Assembly: GCF_947496775.1 (NCBI RefSeq)
Contig: NZ_CANMDU010000001.1
Coordinates: forward strand, 186,001-250,000
From: an uncultured Maribacter sp.
GTDB taxonomy: Bacteria; Bacteroidota; Bacteroidia; Flavobacteriales; Flavobacteriaceae
Direction of reading: 5' to 3'
DNA length: 64,000 bases
The position numbers and the translations under genes are program-made. The notes beneath the pieces were generated by a model. The model was not told the origin of the DNA. It worked only from the letters and a program-made list of their open reading frames with translations, and made no database searches. The first letter of the stretch is position 1, and each line of letters opens with the position of its first letter. This document shows, piece after piece, positions 47,144 through 54,171 of the stretch.

Positions 47144-47794
47144 TTATTCGAGTGTTGAACCGTCTGCAAATATGATTTTATCAGGTGTCCATACGACTTT
47201 TAAATCAGCTAATTCTTTATTTCGTATCCGCTTATCCTCATCGCTGAATTGATTGTAATCTGTTGTGTAAGTTCCTTTAAAAATAGTTCCTGCCTCTATA
47301 GGGTCGTCAATTGTCAAGCTTACAGATGTAATTTTAGTATCAAATAAATCGTTTATTGAAATGCTTCCTTTAAAAGCTCTAATATCTTTGTCTGTTTTGT
47401 TTTCAAAAGCCAAACTATAAGTTAAGTAGTCTTCATAGTCATATTTTTGGTAACCCTTGTCGTACATAGCTACCGTCAATGCAGAACCCAATCTCTGTCT
47501 TTTTTCTTCTTCTTGTCGTTTTGTTTTTTCAGTAAGTTCTTCTTGTTCCTTTTTATAATCTTTAGCTTCTTCAAGAATTTCTCTGTAGGTTTTGCCTTCT
47601 AGCTTTTCATCTTTCATTTTTGCTCGAACAATCCATCCAGCCATAACCTGAACTTCCTTTTCCGTCAAGTCTCCATCTTTTTTAATTTCTTTAGCATCTT
47701 GAGAAAGAGTATCTTCATTATACTTTTTATCCAAAGGCCCAGAACAAGAAGTTAAAATTCCGATGAGCGTCAATCTAAGTAATGTCTTTTTCAT
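47144..47794 (-). CDS. Lipoprotein with coiled coil, unknown function
   Basis: A 216-residue protein with lipobox L-T-S-C-S near residue 17. Residues 60-100 are strongly charged and helical (E-I-L-E-E-A-K-D-Y-K-K-E-Q-E-E), suggesting a coiled coil. The rest is a beta-sandwich-like region (S-L-A-F-E-N-K-T-D-K-D-I). No family recognised. Its stop is about 80 bases upstream of the start of the possible RuvC-fold gene. Confidence 0.7.
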   Translation of the reverse strand: MKKTLLRLTLIGILTSCSGPLDKKYNEDTLSQDAKEIKKDGDLTEKEVQVMAGWIVRAKMKDEKLEGKTYREILEEAKDYKKEQEELTEKTKRQEEEKRQRLGSALTVAMYDKGYQKYDYEDYLTYSLAFENKTDKDIRAFKGSISINDLFDTKITSVSLTIDDPIEAGTIFKGTYTTDYNQFSDEDKRIRNKELADLKVVWTPDKIIFADGSTLE

Positions 47795-48114
47795 TCTTGT
47801 TTATTTATATTTAGAGATTAAGATTTTAATGTCAATAATTGGTTAATAAAAGCCTTACCACTTTCCTTAATTGTAATATTATTTCCGAAAGTTCTTCAAT
47901 ATTATACACAACAATTGGATAAACGTATTTTATCACGTATATATCCATATTATAGAATAGTGTTACCCCCTATTCTAAAAAAACCTGCCCACTAACTTGG
48001 TAGTTCCCCCGAGCTCCTCCTTAGTAAGCAAGCAACGTCTACTTATATTACATAATTCTGCAACTGTTAATGAAAATTGCAAAAATTATATAGTGTTTAA
48101 AAAGTAGTTTTATT
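47795..48114. other. 320-base intergenic region with hairpins
   Basis: It contains no convincing frame. On the minus strand it holds the G-rich terminator-like element at 47977-48029 and a second hairpin (TAGAATAG and CTATTCTA at 47953-47977, with loop GGGGTAACA on the minus strand). Confidence 0.6.
47977..48029 (-). terminator. Terminator-like hairpin with G-rich loop
   Basis: On the minus strand GCTTACTAA (48029-48021) pairs with TTAGTGGGC (47995-47987), including G-U pairs, and a run of seven T follows after AGG. The enclosed CTCGGGGGAACTA is identical over 13 bases to the loop of the element at 59818-59886. It lies 86 bases after the stop of the gene at 48115, so it may end the nuclease operon. 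Confidence 0.6.
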
Positions 48115-48345
48115 TTAATCCTCCCAACCGCAGAGAGTTCTACCTAATGCTTTTGCTTTTTTTATAGTAACATCTTCTATGGATGCAGAACATCTAGATA
48201 GGCCACGACAAGACTTAGAATAATGGTATTTTTTACTGCTTTTTGTATTACAGATGTATACTTGTGTTTCTGGTTTAAAAGAGAACAATAGCAATGCAAT
48301 TGTTAAAAACAGCATACCATTCTTTACGGTTTTATTCCTTTTCAT
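48115..48345 (-). CDS. Small exported Cys/His-rich protein
   Basis: A 76-residue protein with a signal or anchor helix (M-L-F-L-T-I-A-L-L-L-F-S-F) and a compact domain with V-Y-I-C-N, K-K-Y-H, S-C-R-G-L-S-R-C and L-C-G-W. The four Cys and one His suggest a metal site. The pattern recurs in Bacteroidota as far as I recall, with unknown function. Its first 14 bases overlap the end of the nuclease gene upstream. Confidence 0.65.
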   Translation of the reverse strand: MKRNKTVKNGMLFLTIALLLFSFKPETQVYICNTKSSKKYHYSKSCRGLSRCSASIEDVTIKKAKALGRTLCGWED

Positions 48346-49384
48346 ACCAATTTGCTGTTTCTAAAAGTTGTTCTTCAAATTGGTATATATCGTCTATAGA
48401 TTCTATTGGCATTCTAGTTTCCCCAGTATCTTCTTGAAAAACACCTATGTATTTGTTTCCTCCATTTAAATGAAGCCTACATAAAGGTTTTCTATTATTA
48501 TCATCCAATAATATTCCAAAATAAGACTGGGTATCTCTATGTGCAATTCTATGAGTAGGTAGCACTCGTCTTAAAATGGCGACCACAATTCCATAAGCCT
48601 CTAGCTCTTCCTCTGTAGTTATAATTTTACTTTCTTCCTTTATTTCTTCAATCTCTTCTTGTTGCTTTTCGGTTTCTTTATTTAGGGCTGCATTTAAACG
48701 GTTATTAACTTTATCGCTAATTGTTTGGTTAAATGCTTTGCCTACCAAATCGGTAAATTCTTCTGTAACACGTTTTGTTAATATTCCAGAGTATACTTCC
48801 TTTGCTAATAGTTTTACTAAATCTACAGAAGGGGTTTGCAGGTGATTAGCTATAACTTTTTTAAGTTCCTTAGTATATTTTAAGGAGCTTGCATTATCTA
48901 CTATTTTTTCAACATCAAAATTAGCTTTTTGAAATTTTGCAATTTCATGTATTGTAGCTTCTTTTAAATTGGTGATATTGAATTCTAAAAATGGTTTTTC
49001 ATCCATTTTATTGGTAGCATCTAAATCGGTGTAAAAACGATAATCAATACCGTTAGTTAGTAATGCAAATCGAGTTTTTGATGCATGAAAATACCGAAAT
49101 AGCTGTGAATTATGCGCATTGAGGTTTTCTTTCCAATTTTTACACTCAATTATAATAATGGGCTTTTCATTTTGAAATATAGCATAGTCGACCTTTTCGC
49201 CTTTTTTAAGTCCAATATCGGCTGTAAACTCCGGTACTACCTCAGTTGGATTAAAAGTATCATAACCCAAGGCATTTATAAATGGTAATACAAAAGCATG
49301 TTTAGTAGATTCCTCGGTATCTATTTTACCTTTGAGAGTGTTTATTTTATCTGCGATTGCTTTTAGTTGGTTTTGGATTTCCAT
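48332..49384 (-). CDS. Type I restriction HsdR N-terminal domain nuclease-like protein
   Basis: A 350-residue protein. The region K-V-D-Y-A-I-F...P-I-I-I-I-E-C-K at about 60-80 is the PD-(D/E)xK nuclease core of the HSDR_N family. Helical residues 100-250 follow, then a C-terminal I-G-V-F-Q-E-D-T-G-E-T domain. It lacks the helicase part of HsdR, and no methylase or specificity subunit is nearby. So it is a stand-alone protein whose target is unknown, possibly a defence nuclease. Confidence 0.82.
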   Translation of the reverse strand: MEIQNQLKAIADKINTLKGKIDTEESTKHAFVLPFINALGYDTFNPTEVVPEFTADIGLKKGEKVDYAIFQNEKPIIIIECKNWKENLNAHNSQLFRYFHASKTRFALLTNGIDYRFYTDLDATNKMDEKPFLEFNITNLKEATIHEIAKFQKANFDVEKIVDNASSLKYTKELKKVIANHLQTPSVDLVKLLAKEVYSGILTKRVTEEFTDLVGKAFNQTISDKVNNRLNAALNKETEKQQEEIEEIKEESKIITTEEELEAYGIVVAILRRVLPTHRIAHRDTQSYFGILLDDNNRKPLCRLHLNGGNKYIGVFQEDTGETRMPIESIDDIYQFEEQLLETANWYEKE

Positions 49385-49390
49385 GGTGTC

Positions 49391-49675
49391 TTATTTTAAT
49401 AATCTTTTTGCTATATTTTCTTCATTGATAATATCTCTATTTGGTAATATCAGGTGAATTTTATTATTGATTGGGTTCTGAAATATTTGATACCCTTGTC
49501 TACAATTTTTATATCTAAATTTGAATGCCTTTACCCCTTTCCAAAAACCACTTTTAGAAGTAACCTCAAAAACATGCTTGGAGCATGACTCTCTGAAAAT
49601 ACATTTTCTGCGTTTCGATTCAGGAATTAACACCCAATAGAATCGAATAAAAATTAGAAAGAAATGCTTTATCAT
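49391..49675 (-). CDS. Second, diverged YidD-like protein
   Basis: A 94-residue protein: F-I-R-F-Y-W-V-L-I-P, then C-I-F-R-E-S-C-S-K-H-V, G-F-W-K-G-V-K-A-F-K-F-R and C-R-Q-G-Y. These parallel the YidD at 6532 ([26 protein letters not shown] and C-N-P-W). All three YidD Cys positions are kept, but the tail is 25 residues longer. It lies between the nuclease gene and a DUF4177 gene. Confidence 0.75.
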   Translation of the reverse strand: MIKHFFLIFIRFYWVLIPESKRRKCIFRESCSKHVFEVTSKSGFWKGVKAFKFRYKNCRQGYQIFQNPINNKIHLILPNRDIINEENIAKRLLK

Positions 49676-49905
49676 GCTTTCTTAAAAACAACCATTTGTT
49701 TATTAGTAGTATATCCAGGAGTAGCTCCGATTCCAAAACACCCATTTTCTCCAGAAACATACGTTGAAATCACCTCTACTCTAACATATTTCCACCCCTC
49801 ATTATCATAATGATTAATAAACCTTTCTAAATAATCTGATGCATCTTTGGATGTAGATGCTTTAACATCAAAACTAGGTTCTAAAGGCACTACTTTATAA
49901 TCCAT
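49672..49905 (-). CDS. DUF4177 protein
   Basis: A 77-residue soluble protein of the form Y-K-V-V-P-L...L-E-R-F-I-N...E-G-W-K-Y-V-R-V-E, then M-V-V-F-K-K. This is the small alpha-beta DUF4177 fold of unknown function. It overlaps the next gene by four bases. Confidence 0.8.
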   Translation of the reverse strand: MDYKVVPLEPSFDVKASTSKDASDYLERFINHYDNEGWKYVRVEVISTYVSGENGCFGIGATPGYTTNKQMVVFKKA

Positions 49906-49908
49906 ATC

Positions 49909-50061
49909 TTAACCTTTATAACCATGTCGTTTTGCATTATCAATACAATCCGATTTGTTAACATAACCCTGTGTTGAAGCTCCAACAATTCGTCCATTTA
50001 GAGCAGTTCTTCTCCATCTCCATTCATTACTAACATCTTTGTAAAATTCCCATTTGTCCAT
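49909..50061 (-). CDS. DUF1508-like (YegP-type) small protein
   Basis: A 50-residue protein starting M-D-K-W-E-F-Y-K-D. The longer frame to 50097 adds twelve residues with no fold content. W-E-F-Y-K-D...W-R-W-R...A-L-N-G-R-I-V...S-T-Q-G-Y-V-N-K-S-D-C match DUF1508 repeats, here a single copy. It lies three bases before the DUF4177 gene. Confidence 0.75.
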   Translation of the reverse strand: MDKWEFYKDVSNEWRWRRTALNGRIVGASTQGYVNKSDCIDNAKRHGYKG

Positions 50062-50104
50062 ACTATTCCTATTTATAATTAATAACACTCCAAACATACC
50101 CCCA

Positions 50105-50141
50105 TAAAAAAAGAATCCCTTACAGATATCTGTAAGGGATT
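50105..50141 (-). terminator. Terminator of the sensor kinase/response regulator operon
   Basis: A perfect palindrome (AATCCCTTACAGA and its complement) is followed on the minus strand by a run of seven T, 40 bases after the response regulator stop. Confidence 0.88.
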
Positions 50142-50183
50142 TAAATTTGTTTAAATATTGAAGTTTTTAAGAAAGCTTAAATG

Positions 50184-50849
50184 TTAAATTTTTCCTTCTT
50201 TCGCTAGTTTAAATAGTAAACTTGTAGTGTTCTTGGTTTCATACTCATCATAAAGCTTGCTTATTCTTTTATCAATAGTACTTTCACTATTAGGAGTTTT
50301 ATTTTCCCTTTTAAACTTATCAGAGACTTCTTTTTTCGTAAGCCCGTTAGCGAGTTCTTTCAATATAGATCTATCAAAATCATCCAATTCAATAGTATTG
50401 TTCGCAGCAGTTAAATTAACTTGTGGCGATACATAAGTCCTGTTATGAAACACTTCATTAATAGCATTGACCAATTCAATCATTCCGTTACGCCCCTTAC
50501 ATACATAACCGTTAATTTTATGTTCTTTAAAAAGGGTGTTGATTTGTAACGGGTTGTTCTCCATAGAATGCACAATAATTTTTAGATTGGGCTGCAATGC
50601 TCTTGCTGCTTTTATGAGTTCTCTCCCAGAAGTTATTTTTCGGTCAATATGGTCTTCTTCAAAAAACAAATCGGTAACCAATAACTCAAATGGAGCATTA
50701 TTCTTCAGTGCTACTTTTAATCTTGTAAATACCTTATCGCAATACAACTCGTTTTGCAATTCTTCAATGGCCAATTTTTCATGTAAGGTTTCAGCGATAC
50801 CATGATTTTCTCCTTGAAAATCTTCTGCTAATATTACTTTTTTGAACAT
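50184..50849 (-). CDS. Response regulator, LuxR/NarL-type
   Basis: A 221-residue regulator. Residues 1-125 are a receiver domain (V-I-L-A-E-D-F, phosphate-accepting Asp in L-L-V-T-D-L-F). The C-terminal helix-turn-helix contains L-K-E-L-A-N-G-L-T-K-K-E-V, but the recognition part is longer than in standard LuxR proteins. It follows the sensor kinase gene after 11 bases. Targets are not known. Confidence 0.85.
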   Translation of the reverse strand: MFKKVILAEDFQGENHGIAETLHEKLAIEELQNELYCDKVFTRLKVALKNNAPFELLVTDLFFEEDHIDRKITSGRELIKAARALQPNLKIIVHSMENNPLQINTLFKEHKINGYVCKGRNGMIELVNAINEVFHNRTYVSPQVNLTAANNTIELDDFDRSILKELANGLTKKEVSDKFKRENKTPNSESTIDKRISKLYDEYETKNTTSLLFKLAKEGKI

Positions 50850-50860
50850 ACTGCGTTTTA

Positions 50861-52846
50861 TTACTTAGGAATTCGGATTTCTGCTCGAAAGCCCTTTCCT
50901 TCTTCTGAATCAAAAGTAATGATTCCGTCTATAGCTTGAATACGCTTTTCTGTATTTTGAAGTCCATTTTTTCGAAACAAGGCTTCTTTGGATGCTCCTA
51001 CTCCGTCATCTTCATAGTAAATAAAGAGTTCTTTATTTAAATCTTTAAACAAAATGACAGTTTGTTGAGCCTTACTATGCCGTGCCATATTAATAACCAA
51101 TTCTTGCAATACCTTAAAAAGCATTGTTTTGGTTTGATGACCTACCAATGACCAGTCTAGCTCATTACCACCATCAAAAGTCATGTCGACTTCAGCTGGT
51201 TTTGTATATTTTAATGTCGCTTTCAGGCCATTCCAAAAATTAGGGCCGGTATCAACTGAATTAAGTTCTCTAGAGAAATCTCTAGCATGGTTGTAAATTC
51301 CTTCTACAGTATCTAAAATTAATCCTTTATCAGCATTACGTTGTATTAAAGACATTACTTTATTTAGTTTGCCCCCATGATCATCGTGCAGCTTCCTTGA
51401 GAGTTCTGCTTCAGTTTCTTGAATAGCAGCTAGCCTTTCCGTTTTGTTTTTTAGTTTTAATCGTTTAGTCCGCTGTCTAAAACCGTATAGCGAAAGTCCA
51501 AAAACGGAAGTAATAAAAAGGAAACCTCCCAAATACAATATCTTTTGATTTCTTTGTTCACTGGTTTCTAATTCTTTTTCTGCATTTTCTTTTTCTAAAC
51601 GTAAAATAGATTCTTGCTTTAACTTATCATCATATTTATACTTAGCAAACTGGGTTTTTACTCTTAATTCTTGCTGATATAAACTATCGTTTAAAGTAAC
51701 ATAACGGTCTCGTATAAAAACATTTTTTGTGTCTATTTTCATTAAGAATTTTAGTGCATCTTTTTCTGCCCTAGGAATCTTTAATTTTTTAGATAACTGA
51801 ATAACGGAGTCAAAATAAGCTTTTGCTTTTGACGGGTTCTTTCTAGTATAGAATTCTCCTAAATGGGTATAACTAGCAATTTGCCCTCTTTGGTCTTTTT
51901 CTTTCTTTCGTATCCATAAAGCTTTAATAAATTGATCTTCTGTCTGATTTAAACCAGACAGCCATTTTGCGTATGCTAGATTATCTAAAACCCGTGCATA
52001 TTTTTGATTACTATTTTGAGTCAACGAATCTTTACTAATGCTTTCTAGTATTGCAATTGCTTTTTTATATTGTTCGTTATCAATATAAGTAGCAGCTAAA
52101 TTATTTTGGTATATTAACTTATCTTTTTTTGAATTTGCGGTTTCTATTGCCTTAGCGTAATATTTTAATGCATCTATATAATTTAAAAGTTTTCGATGGT
52201 TTGTTCCTAAAGCATTATAACAAGAAGAAATATATTTAGAATCCTTTTTATTATTTAAATATTGTAACGCCTCTGTTAAAGATTCTTTACTACCAAAAAA
52301 ATCATTTTTATTTTTTTGAATAGTTCCCATATTATAGAGGCACTTACCTATCCAACTACTATCTCCTTTTTTACTAAAATAATTTTTTGAGGTATTGTAA
52401 TTTTGGAATGTTTCACTGGAGTTATTAGCTATTTTATCAAAATAGTATGCCATTAAATAATATTGTTTTCCAAGAAAAATATCGTCCTTAATTTGCAAGG
52501 CATGATTTATTAGTTCCAAATTAGAAACATGAAGACTATCATATTCTTCCAATGAAAAAAGAAGACGATTTTTTTTATATAGTAATTGAGAATATATCGT
52601 ATCCTTATCACTAGCTTTTAATAAAAATAAAGATTTATTTATTGCATTAAGCCTCTTATTCAATGCCAGAGTTTTATCCATAGAGATATTATGATAAAAA
52701 AGAATACTATCATTTAACATCTCTGTTTTTGAAGAATCATCTTCATTCATCATTATACAAGAGAAAAACAAGCTAATAAAAAATAAAACTATGTAGTTTT
52801 TCAAACAATATTTTTTTTTAAAAGTATTCAAAAAAGGGCTATACAC
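50861..52846 (-). CDS. TPR-containing lipoprotein-type histidine kinase
   Basis: A 661-residue sensor. A lipoprotein-like signal ends L-F-F-S-C, then TPR repeats at about 120-400 and a membrane helix (L-Y-L-G-G-F-L-F-I-T-S-V-F-G-L-S-L). A HisKA_3-type dimer domain has R-K-L-H-D-D-H-G-G, followed by an ATPase domain with E-L-V-I-N-M-A-R-H and E-D-D-G-V-G. This is the class of TPR kinase common in Bacteroidota. Its partner is the response regulator just downstream, and the small lipoprotein gene lies just upstream. Confidence 0.88.
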   Translation of the reverse strand: MYSPFLNTFKKKYCLKNYIVLFFISLFFSCIMMNEDDSSKTEMLNDSILFYHNISMDKTLALNKRLNAINKSLFLLKASDKDTIYSQLLYKKNRLLFSLEEYDSLHVSNLELINHALQIKDDIFLGKQYYLMAYYFDKIANNSSETFQNYNTSKNYFSKKGDSSWIGKCLYNMGTIQKNKNDFFGSKESLTEALQYLNNKKDSKYISSCYNALGTNHRKLLNYIDALKYYAKAIETANSKKDKLIYQNNLAATYIDNEQYKKAIAILESISKDSLTQNSNQKYARVLDNLAYAKWLSGLNQTEDQFIKALWIRKKEKDQRGQIASYTHLGEFYTRKNPSKAKAYFDSVIQLSKKLKIPRAEKDALKFLMKIDTKNVFIRDRYVTLNDSLYQQELRVKTQFAKYKYDDKLKQESILRLEKENAEKELETSEQRNQKILYLGGFLFITSVFGLSLYGFRQRTKRLKLKNKTERLAAIQETEAELSRKLHDDHGGKLNKVMSLIQRNADKGLILDTVEGIYNHARDFSRELNSVDTGPNFWNGLKATLKYTKPAEVDMTFDGGNELDWSLVGHQTKTMLFKVLQELVINMARHSKAQQTVILFKDLNKELFIYYEDDGVGASKEALFRKNGLQNTEKRIQAIDGIITFDSEEGKGFRAEIRIPK

Positions 52847-52880
52847 AATAGTATAACCCTAATAAATATAGTTTTTCTTA

Positions 52881-53039
52881 TTAATTTTCTGGTGGTGGCG
52901 GTGGCGGAACATCTCCATCATCTCCTTCCGTTGCTTGGGTTTCATAAAGGGTATCTGTATCTGCAATAGAATCGCTTGTACAAGAAAATAAAAACGTATT
53001 AAAAACTAGTGCCATAACGGCTATCATTATTTTTTTCAT
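52881..53039 (-). CDS. Small proline-ended lipoprotein before the kinase gene
   Basis: A 52-residue frame with a lipoprotein signal (M-K-K-I-M-I-A-V-M-A-L-V-F-N-T-F-L-F-S-C). A short acidic segment follows and a tail of six Pro (D-V-P-P-P-P-P-P-E-N). Its start codon is preceded by weak purines. It lies 34 bases upstream of the kinase gene on the same strand, so it may be an envelope accessory of the sensor. Confidence 0.55.
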   Translation of the reverse strand: MKKIMIAVMALVFNTFLFSCTSDSIADTDTLYETQATEGDDGDVPPPPPPEN

Positions 53040-53425
53040 AATATTTTAGTTTAAAATTTGGACGCACCTACGGCTATCCAAACTGTTCAGATATTTTGCG
53101 ATACTTTATCGCGTTAAAAAAATGAAGAGACGTCTCCCTTGGTTTTGAGAAGTAGAAATCTAAATGCAGTAGTGCTTAACTTACTTCTCTATTGGGTTAA
53201 TTACCAACTGCATTACAGATTTCCGTAACAGCTTGTTTTGTACATTTGTTATGTTAGCATTTCATAACAAGAACTTGCCGATGATGCAAAGTAAATTGAA
53301 TAGAAAGAAGATATTATAGACATGTGAAAGACATGTTTTAGACACCTATTAGACACTAATAGTAATGGGCTTTTCAAAAGCATTGTGTCGGGTACTTGTC
53401 TAATGAGAATTGTACTTAATAAAGG
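53040..53425. other. 386-base divergent intergenic region
   Basis: No gene seen. It holds inverted arms AATGCAGT (53163-53170) and ACTGCATT (53207-53214), a GAGACGTCTC palindrome near 53126, and the four-fold AGACA array described at 53318-53355. Confidence 0.6.
53318..53355 (+). repeat. Four AGACA direct repeats at exact 11-base spacing
   Basis: AGACA starts at 53318, 53329, 53340 and 53351, each separated by exactly 11 bases, so all sit on one face of the helix. A reverse copy (TGTCT, 53397-53401) lies between the array and the gene at 53426. Such phased direct repeats are typical of response-regulator binding. Confidence 0.6.
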
Positions 53426-54160
53426 ATGGATACTAAAAAAATAGAAGAAATTGTTCGAAAAGTTTTTACTAAAGCAAAAACAGAATGCATATCACATTCA
53501 AGATATGCCTTGTCTAACCATATAGGAGAGAAAACAACATTGAGTTCAAAAACCTTAGAAAGAGCTTATAATCGATATATAAACAATAAAGGGAATAATG
53601 GAGCATTAAATCCAGAAAGTATAAACTTACTTTGTAAGTATTTAGGATATTTGGATTATGAAGATTACATGAAATCTGCTCCTAAAAAACTAAATCCTAA
53701 TCCCTCAGGTATTTCAAAAAACTACAATTGGAAACTTATTACAATCTATGTTGGAATAGTATTCGGAGTAATAGCTTTAGTAACATTATTAACAAAAAGT
53801 GACCTATTTGATTATACACAATTGCAAGAAAAAAAGAAATGCATGACCTGGGTAAAAACCCATTATGAAGAAGTTTCCTGCTCCAAAAAATTCGGTTCTA
53901 GGACAGAACCTATAGATCCAATTAAATTAGCCAATTTTAAAAAAGAAGAAGTGACTATGGCTACTGAATTCTTTGATGAGATAACCAACCAACCTCGTAT
54001 TTGGTATTACAAAAACAAAAAAGGAGAAATAGAATATTATACAGCTCCAGGGCTTCATCCAGTAAATGGTGAAACACTAAAAAAAATAACTACAGGTATT
54101 ATTAACAAATATGTACCAACGCACACTAACAATATGAGTTCTTTTCTGCAAAAAAAATAA
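53426..54160 (+). CDS. Conserved one-helix membrane protein of Flavobacteriia
   Basis: A 244-residue protein. Residues 1-90 (Y-A-L-S-N-H-I-G-E-K-T, L-L-C-K-Y-L-G-Y) look like a small helical, possibly DNA-binding domain. One membrane helix lies at about 102-122 (W-K-L-I-T-I-Y-V-G-I-V-F-G-V-I-A-L-V) and the C-terminus is outside. I recall similar N-terminal parts in flavobacterial hypothetical proteins, without function. The AGACA array lies about 70 bases upstream. Confidence 0.6.
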   Translation: MDTKKIEEIVRKVFTKAKTECISHSRYALSNHIGEKTTLSSKTLERAYNRYINNKGNNGALNPESINLLCKYLGYLDYEDYMKSAPKKLNPNPSGISKNYNWKLITIYVGIVFGVIALVTLLTKSDLFDYTQLQEKKKCMTWVKTHYEEVSCSKKFGSRTEPIDPIKLANFKKEEVTMATEFFDEITNQPRIWYYKNKKGEIEYYTAPGLHPVNGETLKKITTGIINKYVPTHTNNMSSFLQKK

Positions 54161-54171
54161 AACAAATAACA

